From assembly GCA_903884185.1 (NCBI GenBank), contig CAISDV010000089.1, positions 62,001 through 126,000 on the forward strand: DNA of 64,000 nt. The letters run 5' to 3'. Below, one piece after another: positions 42,014-51,566 of the stretch. The notes under the pieces are model-generated. The model searched no databases, was not told the origin of the DNA, and saw only the letters and a program-made list of their open reading frames with translations. Position 1 is the first letter of the stretch. The number at the start of each line of letters is the position of its first letter. The DNA is from an uncultured Chitinophagaceae bacterium (GTDB lineage Bacteria; Bacteroidota; Bacteroidia; Chitinophagales; Chitinophagaceae). A program made the position numbers and the translations under genes.

Positions 42014-44929
42014 ATGAAATTTGTTACTCTTATATTATGTGTATTGCTTACCAGCTTTTGCCATGCGCAATTGCTTAGCTGGTCGCCAAATTTTATCCAG
42101 GACAACTCTTCATCCGTTACCATCACCTGCGATGCCACAAAAGGCAACCAGGGATTATTGAATTATACGCCAACAACCGATGTGTACGTTCATCTAGGCG
42201 CAATTACCACAGCAAGTACCAGCCCTTCTGACTGGAAATATGCCCCATACACCTGGGCAACCACCAATGCCCTGGCGCAATGCACTTACCTCGGCAATAA
42301 TAAATGGTCGTATACGATCAATGGTGGATTGCGCACTTATTTTGGTATGACTAATGCTTCTGAAAAAATTCTTCGCATTGCTATCTTATTCAGGAGCGGT
42401 AATGGTAACAAAGCTTTACGCAACTCAGATGGTGGCGATATGTATGTGCCGGTTTATGATAATGGTTTATATGCAAGAATAGATACTCCTTTGCGCCAGC
42501 CATTTTATACCCCAACACTTGAAACGATCACAAAAAATGTAGGCGACAATATTTCCATTTTTGCAAAAGCCAGCCAGTCGTCCACGATGAAAATATTCTT
42601 TAACGGAACCGCGATCGCAACTGCTTCTGCTGCTACACAGGTATCTGCTGCACCATCTATTACAGCAACAGGAACACAAACAATCATTGCCGAAGCAAAT
42701 AATGGCACCAGCACGGCGCGTGATACTATTTCATTTTTAGTTTCGGGAGGAACTACGTTTGCGCCACTGCCATCAGGAGTAGTGGATGGCATTAATTATG
42801 AAAGTGGCGATACCTCTGTAACACTTGTTCTGTTTGCGCCTAAGAAAACTAAAATATTTGTAACGGGCGATTTCAATAACTGGACACCTACTACTGCCTA
42901 CCAGATGAATGAGACCCTTGACAGCAACCGTTTCTGGATAAGGCTGAAAGGATTAACACCCGGAACAGAATACGCCTATCAATATGTAATAGATGCATCA
43001 TTGACCGTAGCAGATTATAATGCAGAAAAAATATTAGACCCTGCGAACGACCAATATATTCCTTCGGCAACTTACCCGAGTTTAAAAGCATATCCTACCG
43101 GCAAAACAACAGGTATCGTGAGTGTGTTGCAAACTGCGAAGCCTGCATACAACTGGCAGGTGACAACTTTTACAAAACCGAGTAAAAATAATTTAGTGAT
43201 CTATGAATTACTGATCAGGGATTTTGTTGCTGCAGCTAACTGGCAAACACTAAAAGATACACTCACTTATTTAAAAAGACTGGGAGTGAACGCCATTGAA
43301 GTGATGCCGTTTAATGAATTTGAAGGCAACCTGAGCTGGGGTTATAATCCTAATTTTTATTTTGCCCCTGATAAATATTATGGCACTGAAAATTCGATCC
43401 GCCAATTTATTGACCAATGCCATTTACAGGGTATTGCGGTCATCATGGATATGGTAATGAACCATTCCATGGGTTCATCGCCGATGGCGCAGATGTATTG
43501 GGATGCAACAAATAATATTCCTGCCGCCAACAATCCATGGTTTAATCAATACCCCACACATCCGTTTAATGTGGGGAATGATTTTAATCACTCCAGCCAG
43601 GCAACGAAAGATTTTGTTGACAGGGTTGTTACGCACTGGCTCACGAAATATAAGATTGATGGTTTCAGGTGGGATCTCTCAAAAGGGTTTACGCAAACAA
43701 ATAGTTGTACCAATCCACCAGCTTGTAATGGCACCAATGATGTTGCCAACATGGGGCACCTTGATGCAAGCCGTATTGCTATATGGGAAAGGATCTATGA
43801 TAAGATGCAGGCTGTAGTGCCTTCTTCTTATTGCATTCTTGAACACTTTGCAGATAACAGCGAGCAAACGATCCTCGCCAATTATGGTATGTTATTATGG
43901 GGGAATGAAAACTATAATTTCAACCAGGCAACGATGGGTTATTCTACAGGCTGGGATTTTAGCGGAGGAATTTTTACAACATTGGGATGGAACAATCCCA
44001 ATTTAGTGATGTACCAGGAAAGCCACGATGAAGAAAGGCTGATGAATAAGAATGAGCTCTATGGTAATACCAGCGGGTCATATAATATAAAAGATACTGC
44101 CACAGGATTGAAGCGTAATGAAATGGCCGCAGCATTCTGGGCAATGATACCCGGCCCTAAATCGATGTGGCAATTTGGAGAACTGGGGTATGATTATTCC
44201 ATCAACGCCTGTCAAAACGGAACAGTGGATGCCACCGGCGGATGCAGAACGGATAATAAAGCGATACGCTGGGATTATTATGCAAATGCAAACAGGAGAT
44301 CGTTGTACAATGTATATAGTAAACTCATACAACTGAAATTGATCCCTAATTATCTCACCACTTTTACTACGCACAATGTTACTTACAGCACTTCCAGCGG
44401 ATTTAAATGGATGGTATTAAATGATGATTCATTGAAAGTAGTGGTGATGGGTAATTTTGATGTAACTGCACAAAGTGGTTCTGTTACTTTCCCATCTTCG
44501 GGTACATGGTATAGTTATTTAACCGGCGCCACACGCACAGCAACAGGTTCTGCGGAGTCGATCACGCTGCAGCCCGGCGAATATTATGTGTACACGAGTA
44601 AAAATGTGAATGCTACTGTAGTAACAGCAGTTGCGCCTGTAAATAATGATCTGAGTGATATGGAAGTGAATATCATTCCCAATCCTGCAAACACAGCAAC
44701 AACAGTCTGGTATAATTTACCCAAAAGCGGAACGGTAAATATTAGTGTGATGGATATGGCCGGAAGAAAATTAACCAACTTGTTCAACGGTTTCAAAGCA
44801 AAAGGCCAGCAAAGCATTTCATTAAACAGCAACGGGTTCAATACGGCACAACTTGAAACAGGGATATACCTGTTGCAGATACAGGAAAATGGACAGCGTC
44901 GTACAGAGAAATTTGTAGTGGTAAACTAA
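42014..44929 (+). CDS. Secreted GH13 alpha-amylase-like enzyme with T9SS sorting domain
   Basis: A 971-residue starch-active enzyme. Signal peptide at 1-18 (KFVTLILCVLLTSFCHA). N-terminal beta modules fill residues 20-240, then a CBM48/E-set module (TLVLFAPKKTKIFVTGDFNNWTP, about 275-350). The GH13 barrel (about 385-800) has VMPFNEFEGNLSWGYNPN, VIMDMVMNHS, nucleophile Asp554 in GFRWDLS, acid/base Glu610 in CILEHFA and Asp672 in YQESHDEE. The last 85 residues are a type A T9SS sorting domain (VNIIPNPANTATTVWYNLPKSG to RTEKFVVVN), so it goes to the surface or the medium. It probably starts starch breakdown, feeding the SusA-like enzyme and transporter downstream. Confidence 0.9.
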   Translation: MKFVTLILCVLLTSFCHAQLLSWSPNFIQDNSSSVTITCDATKGNQGLLNYTPTTDVYVHLGAITTASTSPSDWKYAPYTWATTNALAQCTYLGNNKWSYTINGGLRTYFGMTNASEKILRIAILFRSGNGNKALRNSDGGDMYVPVYDNGLYARIDTPLRQPFYTPTLETITKNVGDNISIFAKASQSSTMKIFFNGTAIATASAATQVSAAPSITATGTQTIIAEANNGTSTARDTISFLVSGGTTFAPLPSGVVDGINYESGDTSVTLVLFAPKKTKIFVTGDFNNWTPTTAYQMNETLDSNRFWIRLKGLTPGTEYAYQYVIDASLTVADYNAEKILDPANDQYIPSATYPSLKAYPTGKTTGIVSVLQTAKPAYNWQVTTFTKPSKNNLVIYELLIRDFVAAANWQTLKDTLTYLKRLGVNAIEVMPFNEFEGNLSWGYNPNFYFAPDKYYGTENSIRQFIDQCHLQGIAVIMDMVMNHSMGSSPMAQMYWDATNNIPAANNPWFNQYPTHPFNVGNDFNHSSQATKDFVDRVVTHWLTKYKIDGFRWDLSKGFTQTNSCTNPPACNGTNDVANMGHLDASRIAIWERIYDKMQAVVPSSYCILEHFADNSEQTILANYGMLLWGNENYNFNQATMGYSTGWDFSGGIFTTLGWNNPNLVMYQESHDEERLMNKNELYGNTSGSYNIKDTATGLKRNEMAAAFWAMIPGPKSMWQFGELGYDYSINACQNGTVDATGGCRTDNKAIRWDYYANANRRSLYNVYSKLIQLKLIPNYLTTFTTHNVTYSTSSGFKWMVLNDDSLKVVVMGNFDVTAQSGSVTFPSSGTWYSYLTGATRTATGSAESITLQPGEYYVYTSKNVNATVVTAVAPVNNDLSDMEVNIIPNPANTATTVWYNLPKSGTVNISVMDMAGRKLTNLFNGFKAKGQQSISLNSNGFNTAQLETGIYLLQIQENGQRRTEKFVVVN

Positions 44930-45055
44930 CTGTTGATCTCCCGAATATATTCAGCAAGAATTTTTATAGGTGGAAGTAAAAGTGAAAACAGTTACTTTTA
45001 AAAATGACTTGAGTACTATTATAGTCAGCTATTGATCGCATTTAAAATTGCCGGT

Positions 45056-46903
45056 ATGAAAAAATTACTATTTATTTTATCTTCTTTCTGCTTATGTGCA
45101 GGAGTTCTCGCACAGTTGCCCGATCTGGACCGAGTTCAGCCAGGTAACTGGTGGGTGGGTATGAAGAACCCCAAACTGCAAATAATGGTTCATGGCAATA
45201 AAATTGCAGAACGTAATGTGAGCCTGGCATACGCAGGAGTGAAACTTGTGAAAGTGAATAAAGTAGAAAACCCTAATTATCTTTTTTTGGATATTGAAAT
45301 TACTGCCACTGCAAAACCCGGAACATTTCCCATTGAATTTACTTCAGCAGGAAAAAAATCAGTATCGTATAATTATGAATTGAGTTCGAAGAACAGATCT
45401 GCTGGTCGCGTGCAGGGAGTAACCAGCAAGGACCTGATCTACCTTATCATGCCCGATCGTTTTTCCAATGGCGATGTAAGCAATGATAAAGTAAATGGAA
45501 TGAGGGAGATGACTCTGAACAGGGATTCTATGTACGACAGGCACGGCGGAGATATACAGGGCATCATCGATCACCTTGATTATTTAAAAGACCTGGGTAT
45601 TACTACTGTATGGTGTACACCCGAGATAGAAAATGATATGCCACATGCATCCTATCATGGGTATGCGGTAACAGATCATTACAAGATAGATCCGCGTTAC
45701 GGAACAAATGAATTGTTTAAAACTTATGTAGAGAAATGCCATGCGATGGGTTTGAAAGTGATCAAAGATGCGGTGCATAATCATATCGGGAGTTATCATT
45801 GGACGATGCTTGACCCGCCAATGAAAGACTGGGTACACCAATGGTCAAAATTTACGCAGACAACTTATAAAGAACAGACGGTGATGGATCCGTATGCATC
45901 AGCGGCCGATAAAAAATTAATGCTCGATGGATGGTTTGTGCGTTCTATGCCCGACATGAATGAAAGCAATCCTTATGTACAAAATTTTTTAACACAGAAT
46001 CTTATTTGGTGGGTGGAATATGCAGGAGTGGATGGATTGAGGCTGGACACTTATCCATACAATGATCCCGCATACATGGCACAGTGGGCAAAGGATATGA
46101 AAACAGAATTCCCGCACCTGAGCATTTTTGGTGAGACCCTGGTGGGCAGCGTGATCAACCAGGCATTTTTTACAGAAGGGAATACAGTCAGCAGGGGATT
46201 TGATACGCATTTACCCGGCATTACAGATACACAGGTAAAGGATGGCATCTATGAAGCATTGAATGGAAAGAAGGGATGGGCGAGTGGAGTGAACAGGTTA
46301 TATAATACTCTTGCCAATGATTTTGTTTATAAAGACCCAAGCCGGAATGTGATCTTCATGGATAATCATGATATGAGCCGTTACTATTCATTGGTGGATG
46401 AGGATATCAATAAATTCAAATCAGGGTTGATCATGCTTTTTACAACGCGTGGAATACCGCAGATATATTATGGAACAGAGATATTGATGAAAAACCTGTC
46501 AAACCCCGATGGCCTTGTCCGACTTGATTTCCAGGGTGGATGGAAAGGCGATAAGAGTAATAAATTTACTGCAGAAGGAAGAACGGACAGTGAAAATGTT
46601 GCTTTCAATTTTGTAAAAAAATTGGCCAATTACAGGAAGAACAATGCAGTATTGCAAACGGGTAAGCTGATGCAATACGTTCCGCAGGATGGTGTGTATG
46701 TTTACTTCCGTTATAATGAAAAGAAAACAGTAATGGTGGTGGTGAACAGTAATGAGAAGGAAGAAAAGATCGATGCAAAAAGATTTTCAGAAAGAATGAA
46801 TGGATTTGCAACAGCTATTGATGTTATAAGCGGAGTAACAACAAATATCAGCGGGCTTGCCATCGCTCCAAAAACAACTGAAGTGTTTGAATTGAAAAAA
46901 TAA
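45056..46903 (+). CDS. SusA-like neopullulanase / cyclomaltodextrinase (GH13)
   Basis: A 615-residue exported amylase that hydrolyses maltodextrins, expected in the periplasm. The ATG at 45056 yields a clean signal peptide (KKLLFILSSFCLCAGVLAQ). An N-terminal cyclomaltodextrinase domain (RVQPGNWWVGMKNPKLQIMVHG) precedes the barrel: YLIMPDRFSNGD, HGGDIQGIIDHLDYLKDLGITTVW, VIKDAVHNHIG, nucleophile Asp331 in GLRLDTYPY, acid/base Glu360 in IFGETLVG, Asp439 in MDNHDMSRY. The C-terminal domain ends VFELKK. It lies between the secreted GH13 and the sugar transporter; all three share strand and likely substrate. Confidence 0.92.
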   Translation: MKKLLFILSSFCLCAGVLAQLPDLDRVQPGNWWVGMKNPKLQIMVHGNKIAERNVSLAYAGVKLVKVNKVENPNYLFLDIEITATAKPGTFPIEFTSAGKKSVSYNYELSSKNRSAGRVQGVTSKDLIYLIMPDRFSNGDVSNDKVNGMREMTLNRDSMYDRHGGDIQGIIDHLDYLKDLGITTVWCTPEIENDMPHASYHGYAVTDHYKIDPRYGTNELFKTYVEKCHAMGLKVIKDAVHNHIGSYHWTMLDPPMKDWVHQWSKFTQTTYKEQTVMDPYASAADKKLMLDGWFVRSMPDMNESNPYVQNFLTQNLIWWVEYAGVDGLRLDTYPYNDPAYMAQWAKDMKTEFPHLSIFGETLVGSVINQAFFTEGNTVSRGFDTHLPGITDTQVKDGIYEALNGKKGWASGVNRLYNTLANDFVYKDPSRNVIFMDNHDMSRYYSLVDEDINKFKSGLIMLFTTRGIPQIYYGTEILMKNLSNPDGLVRLDFQGGWKGDKSNKFTAEGRTDSENVAFNFVKKLANYRKNNAVLQTGKLMQYVPQDGVYVYFRYNEKKTVMVVVNSNEKEEKIDAKRFSERMNGFATAIDVISGVTTNISGLAIAPKTTEVFELKK

Positions 46904-46941
46904 AGATTACGAGACTCATTCATCATCTTAATTAATTGTCC

Positions 46942-48282
46942 ATGGCCGCGATCATCACAAAACCGAAACTTTCTTTCTGGCAGATCTGGAATATGAGCTT
47001 TGGATTTCTTGGAATACAGTTCGGGTTTGCATTACAGAACAGTAATGTCTCCAGGATATTACAAACTTTTGGAGCTGATGTTGAGAACCTTTCATTCTTC
47101 TGGCTGGCAGCACCTATTACGGGAATGATCGTGCAGCCTATCATTGGGCATTACAGCGACAGGACATGGAACAGGCTTGGAAGGCGTAAACCGTATTTTT
47201 TAGCGGGAGCATTACTTGCATCAGCAGCATTATTATGTATGCCTAATGCAGGAGCGCTGGCATATTATATATCACCAATCATGATCGGTGCGGGTATGCT
47301 CATGATCATGGATGCATCTTTTAATGTGGCGATGGAACCATTCCGTGCTTTGATCGGTGATAATCTTCCGGATAGTCAGCGGACCCTTGGATTTTCTGTG
47401 CAAACATTTTTAATAGGAATAGGAGCGGTGCTGGGTTCGTGGTTGCCGTATATTTTTTCTGAGTATTTACATATTGCAAAGACTGCAGCACCCGGGCATG
47501 TACCACCCAATGTGATCTACTCTTTTTATACCGGCGCATTTGTTTTAACAGTGAGTATACTTTGGACAGTATTCAGAACAAAAGAATATTCGCCTAAAGA
47601 GTATGCGGCATTTTATCCTGCAGAAGAAAAAGAAGAATCCAAAGGGCTGCTCACGATCGCGAAAGATTTTTATCATATGCCCAAAACCATGCTACAACTG
47701 GGTTTGGTGCAATTCTTTTCATGGTTTGCATTATTTACGATGTGGGTTTTTACAACACCTGCTATTGCGCAGCATGTATATAAAGTAACACCTGGCGATA
47801 CTTCTTCTGCAAAGTTTGCCGATGCGGGAAACTGGGTAGGAATTCTATTTGGTATATATAATGGTGTGTCGGCTATATATGCTTTGATCTTACCTTCTAT
47901 TGCAAAGGCCTGGGGCCGTAAGAAAGCACATTCTTTTTCATTGGCTTGTGGAGGCATTGGACTGGTTTCCATTTATTTTATCAGCAACCCTAATATGCTG
48001 ATCTTCTCTATGATCGGGATCGGTTTTGCCTGGGGAAGTATTTTATCGATGCCTTATGCAATACTGGCCGGCTCTATTCCTGCAAAAAAGATGGGAGTGT
48101 ACATGGGCATTTTTAATTTCTTTATTACGTTCCCGCAGATCGTCAATGGTTTTTTTGGTGGAATGATGGTAAAGAAATTTTTTAATGGAGAACCTATTTA
48201 TGCAATAGTGCTGGCAGGTGTTTGTATGTTTTGCGGAGCTGTTTCTATCCTATATGTAAAGGATCAAAAATCACTGAATTAG
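46942..48282 (+). CDS. MFS sugar transporter (GPH/SLC45-like, probable maltose transporter)
   Basis: A 446-residue inner membrane transporter with about 12 hydrophobic segments. Signatures are WNMSFGFLGIQFGFALQNSNVSRILQTFGA at the start and PIIGHYSDRTWNRLGRRKPYF, the RxGRRxP loop characteristic of the sucrose/maltose-type GPH and SLC45 carriers. ATG at 46942 (MAAIITKPKLSF), two codons inside the open frame. It follows the SusA-like gene by 38 bases, so the likely cargo is maltose or short maltodextrins released by that enzyme. Confidence 0.87.
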   Translation: MAAIITKPKLSFWQIWNMSFGFLGIQFGFALQNSNVSRILQTFGADVENLSFFWLAAPITGMIVQPIIGHYSDRTWNRLGRRKPYFLAGALLASAALLCMPNAGALAYYISPIMIGAGMLMIMDASFNVAMEPFRALIGDNLPDSQRTLGFSVQTFLIGIGAVLGSWLPYIFSEYLHIAKTAAPGHVPPNVIYSFYTGAFVLTVSILWTVFRTKEYSPKEYAAFYPAEEKEESKGLLTIAKDFYHMPKTMLQLGLVQFFSWFALFTMWVFTTPAIAQHVYKVTPGDTSSAKFADAGNWVGILFGIYNGVSAIYALILPSIAKAWGRKKAHSFSLACGGIGLVSIYFISNPNMLIFSMIGIGFAWGSILSMPYAILAGSIPAKKMGVYMGIFNFFITFPQIVNGFFGGMMVKKFFNGEPIYAIVLAGVCMFCGAVSILYVKDQKSLN

Positions 48283-48299
48283 GACCGGTAAAGCTGTTA

Positions 48300-48316
48300 G
48301 CCAAAAAAAATTTGGC
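48300..48316. repeat. Perfect 6-bp hairpin overlapping the susC -33 element
   Basis: GCCAAA-AAAAA-TTTGGC. There is no T run after it on the plus strand, so it is not a normal terminator for the transporter gene. It overlaps TTTG at 48311-48314. Confidence 0.5.
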
Positions 48317-48341
48317 GAATTAAAAAAAAGTTTTAGGTTTG
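48311..48341 (+). promoter_or_regulatory. Promoter of the susC operon
   Basis: TTTG (48311-48314), 19 bases, TAGGTTTG (48334-48341): a perfect Bacteroidota promoter. The transcription start should fall near 48347, inside the first operator, leaving a leader of about 160 bases before the susC ATG. Confidence 0.75.
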
Positions 48342-48355
48342 TGTAAACGATTGCA
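48342..48355. promoter_or_regulatory. LacI-type operator 1
   Basis: TGTAAACGATTGCA, a pseudo-palindrome with the central CG typical of LacI/GalR sites. It directly abuts the -7 element and covers the expected start site. Confidence 0.8.
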
Positions 48356-48386
48356 TTGTGGAGTTTAGAGTAAATCTTATTTATTG

Positions 48387-48400
48387 TGTAAACGATTGCA
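48387..48400. promoter_or_regulatory. LacI-type operator 2
   Basis: The same 14-mer, TGTAAACGATTGCA, 45 bp downstream of operator 1. Here the symmetry extends outward: ATTG before it and CAAT after it complete a 22-bp imperfect palindrome (48383-48404). Confidence 0.8.
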
Positions 48401-48452
48401 CAATATTTTTTGAGGAAAAATGTTAAAATATTCAAGACAATTAATTAACATC

Positions 48453-48467
48453 GTGTAAATTTTACAC
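48453..48467. promoter_or_regulatory. Perfect 15-bp palindrome in the susC leader
   Basis: GTGTAAA-T-TTTACAC. It shares the GTGTAAA half-site with both operators but lacks the central CG. It may be a weaker or different regulator site, or an mRNA hairpin 40 bases before the susC ATG. Confidence 0.5.
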
Positions 48468-48507
48468 TAAGTATATCTTGGTTTTAAAACTCTAACAACT
48501 GATTGCC

Positions 48508-51500
48508 ATGAAAAAATGCCTGCCAGACAAACTGTCTTTTGCTGCCTTACATCGTTATGCTAAGGTTACTGCTCAAAGCAAATTCTTTTTTCTTCTTGTG
48601 ATAAACCTGGTTGTGTTTAACCTCTGTGTTCTTGCACAACAGAAAGCTGTTTCAGGAAAAGTGACCAGCTCAAAAGGCGGTGCTCCGGTTGATGGAGCCT
48701 CGATCACAGTGAAAGGATTTAAAACCGGTACTACCACAAAAGCAGATGGAACATTCAGTTTAAATGTTCCTTCAGCGGCTACTACGCTGGTGATCTCTTC
48801 CGTTAATTTCGGAACAAGAGAAATGGCTATCGGAAGCGGAAAAGGTATTTCTATCAGCCTTGACCCGGTTAGTGAAGCATTGAGCGAAGTAGTAGTGATA
48901 GGTTACGGTACTGTAAAGAAAAAAGACCTGACCGGTGCTATTGCAACAGTTACTTCCAAAGATTTTCAAAAGGGAGTGATCACTACACCCGAGCAAATGC
49001 TTGCAGGAAAAGTTCCGGGTGTTTCTATTATTTCCAATAACGGCCAACCTGGTTCAGGAAGTACGATCCGTATTCGCGGTGGCGCTTCTTTGAATGCGAG
49101 CAATGATCCATTGATCGTGGTAGATGGAGTTCCTTTGGATAATGGTGGTATTTCAGGCTCAAGCAACGCATTAAGTTTTATCAATGCAAATGATATTGAA
49201 TCTTTCTCTGTATTAAAAGATGCATCTGCTGCAGCTATTTATGGAACAAGGGCTTCTAATGGTGTGATCATCATCACCACCAAAAAAGGAACCGGCGGTA
49301 AATTAAAAGTAGACTTCAGTTCTGTGAATTCTCTTTCAACTACTACCAAAGAAGTATCTGTATTAAGTGCTGCACAGTTTCGTACGATTGTAAACGCAAA
49401 CGGAACTCCTGCACAGCAGGCAATGCTTGGATCTGCTAACACCGATTGGCAGAGCCTTATTTATCAAAATGCTTTGGCAACAAATAATAATATCAGTTTT
49501 AGCGGAGGTGTCAAAGGCCTTCCTTACAGAATATCCCTCGGTTACCTGAACCAGAACGGAATATTAAGAACAGATAATCTCCAAAAAACTTCTTTGGCAG
49601 TAGTGCTGAATCCAACTTTTTTTAATAATCACCTGAAAGTGGATATTAATTTAAAAGGAAGCATGGAGAATACAAGGTTTGGTAACCAGGGTGCAATTGG
49701 CGGTGCTACCAGCTTTGACCCAACACAACCTGTTTACTCAAACAGCAAAAGATATGGCGGATATTTTGAGTGGGTAGATGCTTCAGGCAACCTCACCAAT
49801 CTTGCCGGAAAAAATCCACTGGGCCAGTTATACCAACGTATGGACCAGAGCACGCCACAAAGAAGCATTGGTAATATACAGGTGGATTATAAATTTCATT
49901 TCTTCCCTGACCTGCATATCAATGCCAATTTTGGTTATGATGTAGCTACCGGAAAGGGAACAGTATTTGTTTCAGACAGCGCTGCTGCAGAATATACAAG
50001 AGCAGGTGAAAGCAATCATTACCTGACAAACAGAACGAATACAGTATTTGAATCTTACCTGAGCTATGCAAAAGATATCAAATCCATTAAAAGCCATGTA
50101 GATGTTTTAGCAGGGTATTCATATAATGATTACCTGACAACGAATTATAGTTATGCTGATTATAATGCACACGGAGTTAAGATACCTAACTCAGACCCTT
50201 CGTTCCCATTCAATCAACCAGAACATACTTTAATCTCTTATTTCAGTCGTGCGAATTTTTCGTATGATGGACGCTACCTGGTAACAGCTACACTTCGCCG
50301 TGATGGTTCTTCACGTTTTGCACCGGTTAACAGGTGGGCATTGTTTCCATCGGTTGCATTTGCATGGAAGGCCAGCGACGAATCTTTCCTGAAGGGCAGT
50401 AAAGTATTATCAGACCTGAAGATCCGTTTGGGTTATGGTGTTACCGGCCAGCAGGATGGAATAGGTAACTATGATTATCTCTCTTATTATGCTTTGAGTT
50501 CTGCCAACGCCTCTTACCAGTTTGGAAACACTTTCTACCAGGGCTTCAGGCCGGGTGGATTTTATGCCAACAGGAAATGGGAGCAGACAACTACTTATAA
50601 TATTGCCGCTGATTTCGGTTTCTTAAATAACAGGATCACCGGTAGTGTTGATTTCTACCTCAAACAAACAACAGACCTCTTAAACCAGATACCTCAGCCT
50701 GCAGGAACAAACTTCTCTGCATACGTTGTAGCCAATGTGGGCAGCATGGAAAACAAAGGAGTAGAACTGAATGTTAACATGCAGATGATCAGGCACAAGA
50801 ACTTTACCTGGGACCTGAGCGTGAATGGTACCTATAACAAAAACACGATCACGAACCTGACCGTAATACCTAACGACCCTAACTACCTTGGTTTCCAGAG
50901 CGGTTCTATCGCGGGTGGTATTGGCGGGCAGTTTGCTTACCTGAATGCAGTGGGATCCAGCAAGAACACCTTTAACTTGTACAGGCAGGTTTATGATAAA
51001 TCATCAAACCCTGCAGAGGGAGTTTTCGTAGATAAGAACGGTGATGGCATCATTAACCAGAATGACCAGTTTAAAGGAAAACATTCTGACCCTGACTTTT
51101 ATTTTGGGCTTAGCACCAACGTTGGATATAAGAAATGGAGCGCCGGATTTGTAATGCGTGCCAGCGTAGGCAACTATGCTTATAATAATACGTATAGTCA
51201 AACAGGCACATTGAACCAGCTATTAGGTAACTCTGTTTTATATAACGCATCAAGCAACTACCTGGCAACATTGTTCAAGGGTGGTAATGGGCAGGAGTTG
51301 CTGAGTGATTATTATATTCAGAATGCTACTTTCTTAAGAATGGATAATTTCAATATCGGGTATAATGTGGGCAGGGTATATCATGACAAGGCAAACCTCA
51401 GGTTAAGTGCAAACATTCAGAATGTATTTGTCATAACGCAATATACCGGCCTGGATCCTGAATTGAGTGGAGGTATTGATAACAACCTTTATCCAAGGCC

Positions 51501-51537
51501 AAGGGTATTCTCTTTAGGATTAAATCTTGATTTTTGA
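48508..51537 (+). CDS. SusC/RagA-type TonB-dependent outer membrane transporter
   Basis: A 1,009-residue outer membrane importer for oligosaccharides. Export signal within residues 1-44 (FFLLVINLVVFNLCVLAQ). Then a carboxypeptidase-regulatory-like domain (KAVSGKVTSSKGGAPVDGASITVKGFKTGTTTKADGTFSLNV), the SusC box SEVVVIGYGTVKKKDLTGAI, the plug (TPEQMLAGKVPGVSI, IRIRGGASLNASNDPLIVVDGVPLDNG, DIESFSVLKDASAAAIYGTRASNGVIIITTKKG) and the beta barrel to the terminal FSLGLNLDF. First gene of the proposed galactan locus, behind a consensus promoter and two LacI-type operators. susD follows after 29 bases. Confidence 0.96.
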   Translation: MKKCLPDKLSFAALHRYAKVTAQSKFFFLLVINLVVFNLCVLAQQKAVSGKVTSSKGGAPVDGASITVKGFKTGTTTKADGTFSLNVPSAATTLVISSVNFGTREMAIGSGKGISISLDPVSEALSEVVVIGYGTVKKKDLTGAIATVTSKDFQKGVITTPEQMLAGKVPGVSIISNNGQPGSGSTIRIRGGASLNASNDPLIVVDGVPLDNGGISGSSNALSFINANDIESFSVLKDASAAAIYGTRASNGVIIITTKKGTGGKLKVDFSSVNSLSTTTKEVSVLSAAQFRTIVNANGTPAQQAMLGSANTDWQSLIYQNALATNNNISFSGGVKGLPYRISLGYLNQNGILRTDNLQKTSLAVVLNPTFFNNHLKVDINLKGSMENTRFGNQGAIGGATSFDPTQPVYSNSKRYGGYFEWVDASGNLTNLAGKNPLGQLYQRMDQSTPQRSIGNIQVDYKFHFFPDLHINANFGYDVATGKGTVFVSDSAAAEYTRAGESNHYLTNRTNTVFESYLSYAKDIKSIKSHVDVLAGYSYNDYLTTNYSYADYNAHGVKIPNSDPSFPFNQPEHTLISYFSRANFSYDGRYLVTATLRRDGSSRFAPVNRWALFPSVAFAWKASDESFLKGSKVLSDLKIRLGYGVTGQQDGIGNYDYLSYYALSSANASYQFGNTFYQGFRPGGFYANRKWEQTTTYNIAADFGFLNNRITGSVDFYLKQTTDLLNQIPQPAGTNFSAYVVANVGSMENKGVELNVNMQMIRHKNFTWDLSVNGTYNKNTITNLTVIPNDPNYLGFQSGSIAGGIGGQFAYLNAVGSSKNTFNLYRQVYDKSSNPAEGVFVDKNGDGIINQNDQFKGKHSDPDFYFGLSTNVGYKKWSAGFVMRASVGNYAYNNTYSQTGTLNQLLGNSVLYNASSNYLATLFKGGNGQELLSDYYIQNATFLRMDNFNIGYNVGRVYHDKANLRLSANIQNVFVITQYTGLDPELSGGIDNNLYPRPRVFSLGLNLDF

Positions 51538-51566
51538 TCAGTTCTAACAATTGTAAAAAAGCATAT

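Noticed and set aside
42014-48282. Assigning susCDE to the starch module
   Set aside because: Adjacent and co-oriented, so still possible, but susC has its own promoter and shares identical operators with the GH53 gene and not with the amylase genes. I kept the galactan assignment as the better inference.
48300-48316. Rho-independent terminator after the MFS transporter gene
   Set aside because: The stem is only A/T-closed after GCC and is followed by GAATTAAAA, not a T run. It may instead be a protein site or part of the susC promoter.
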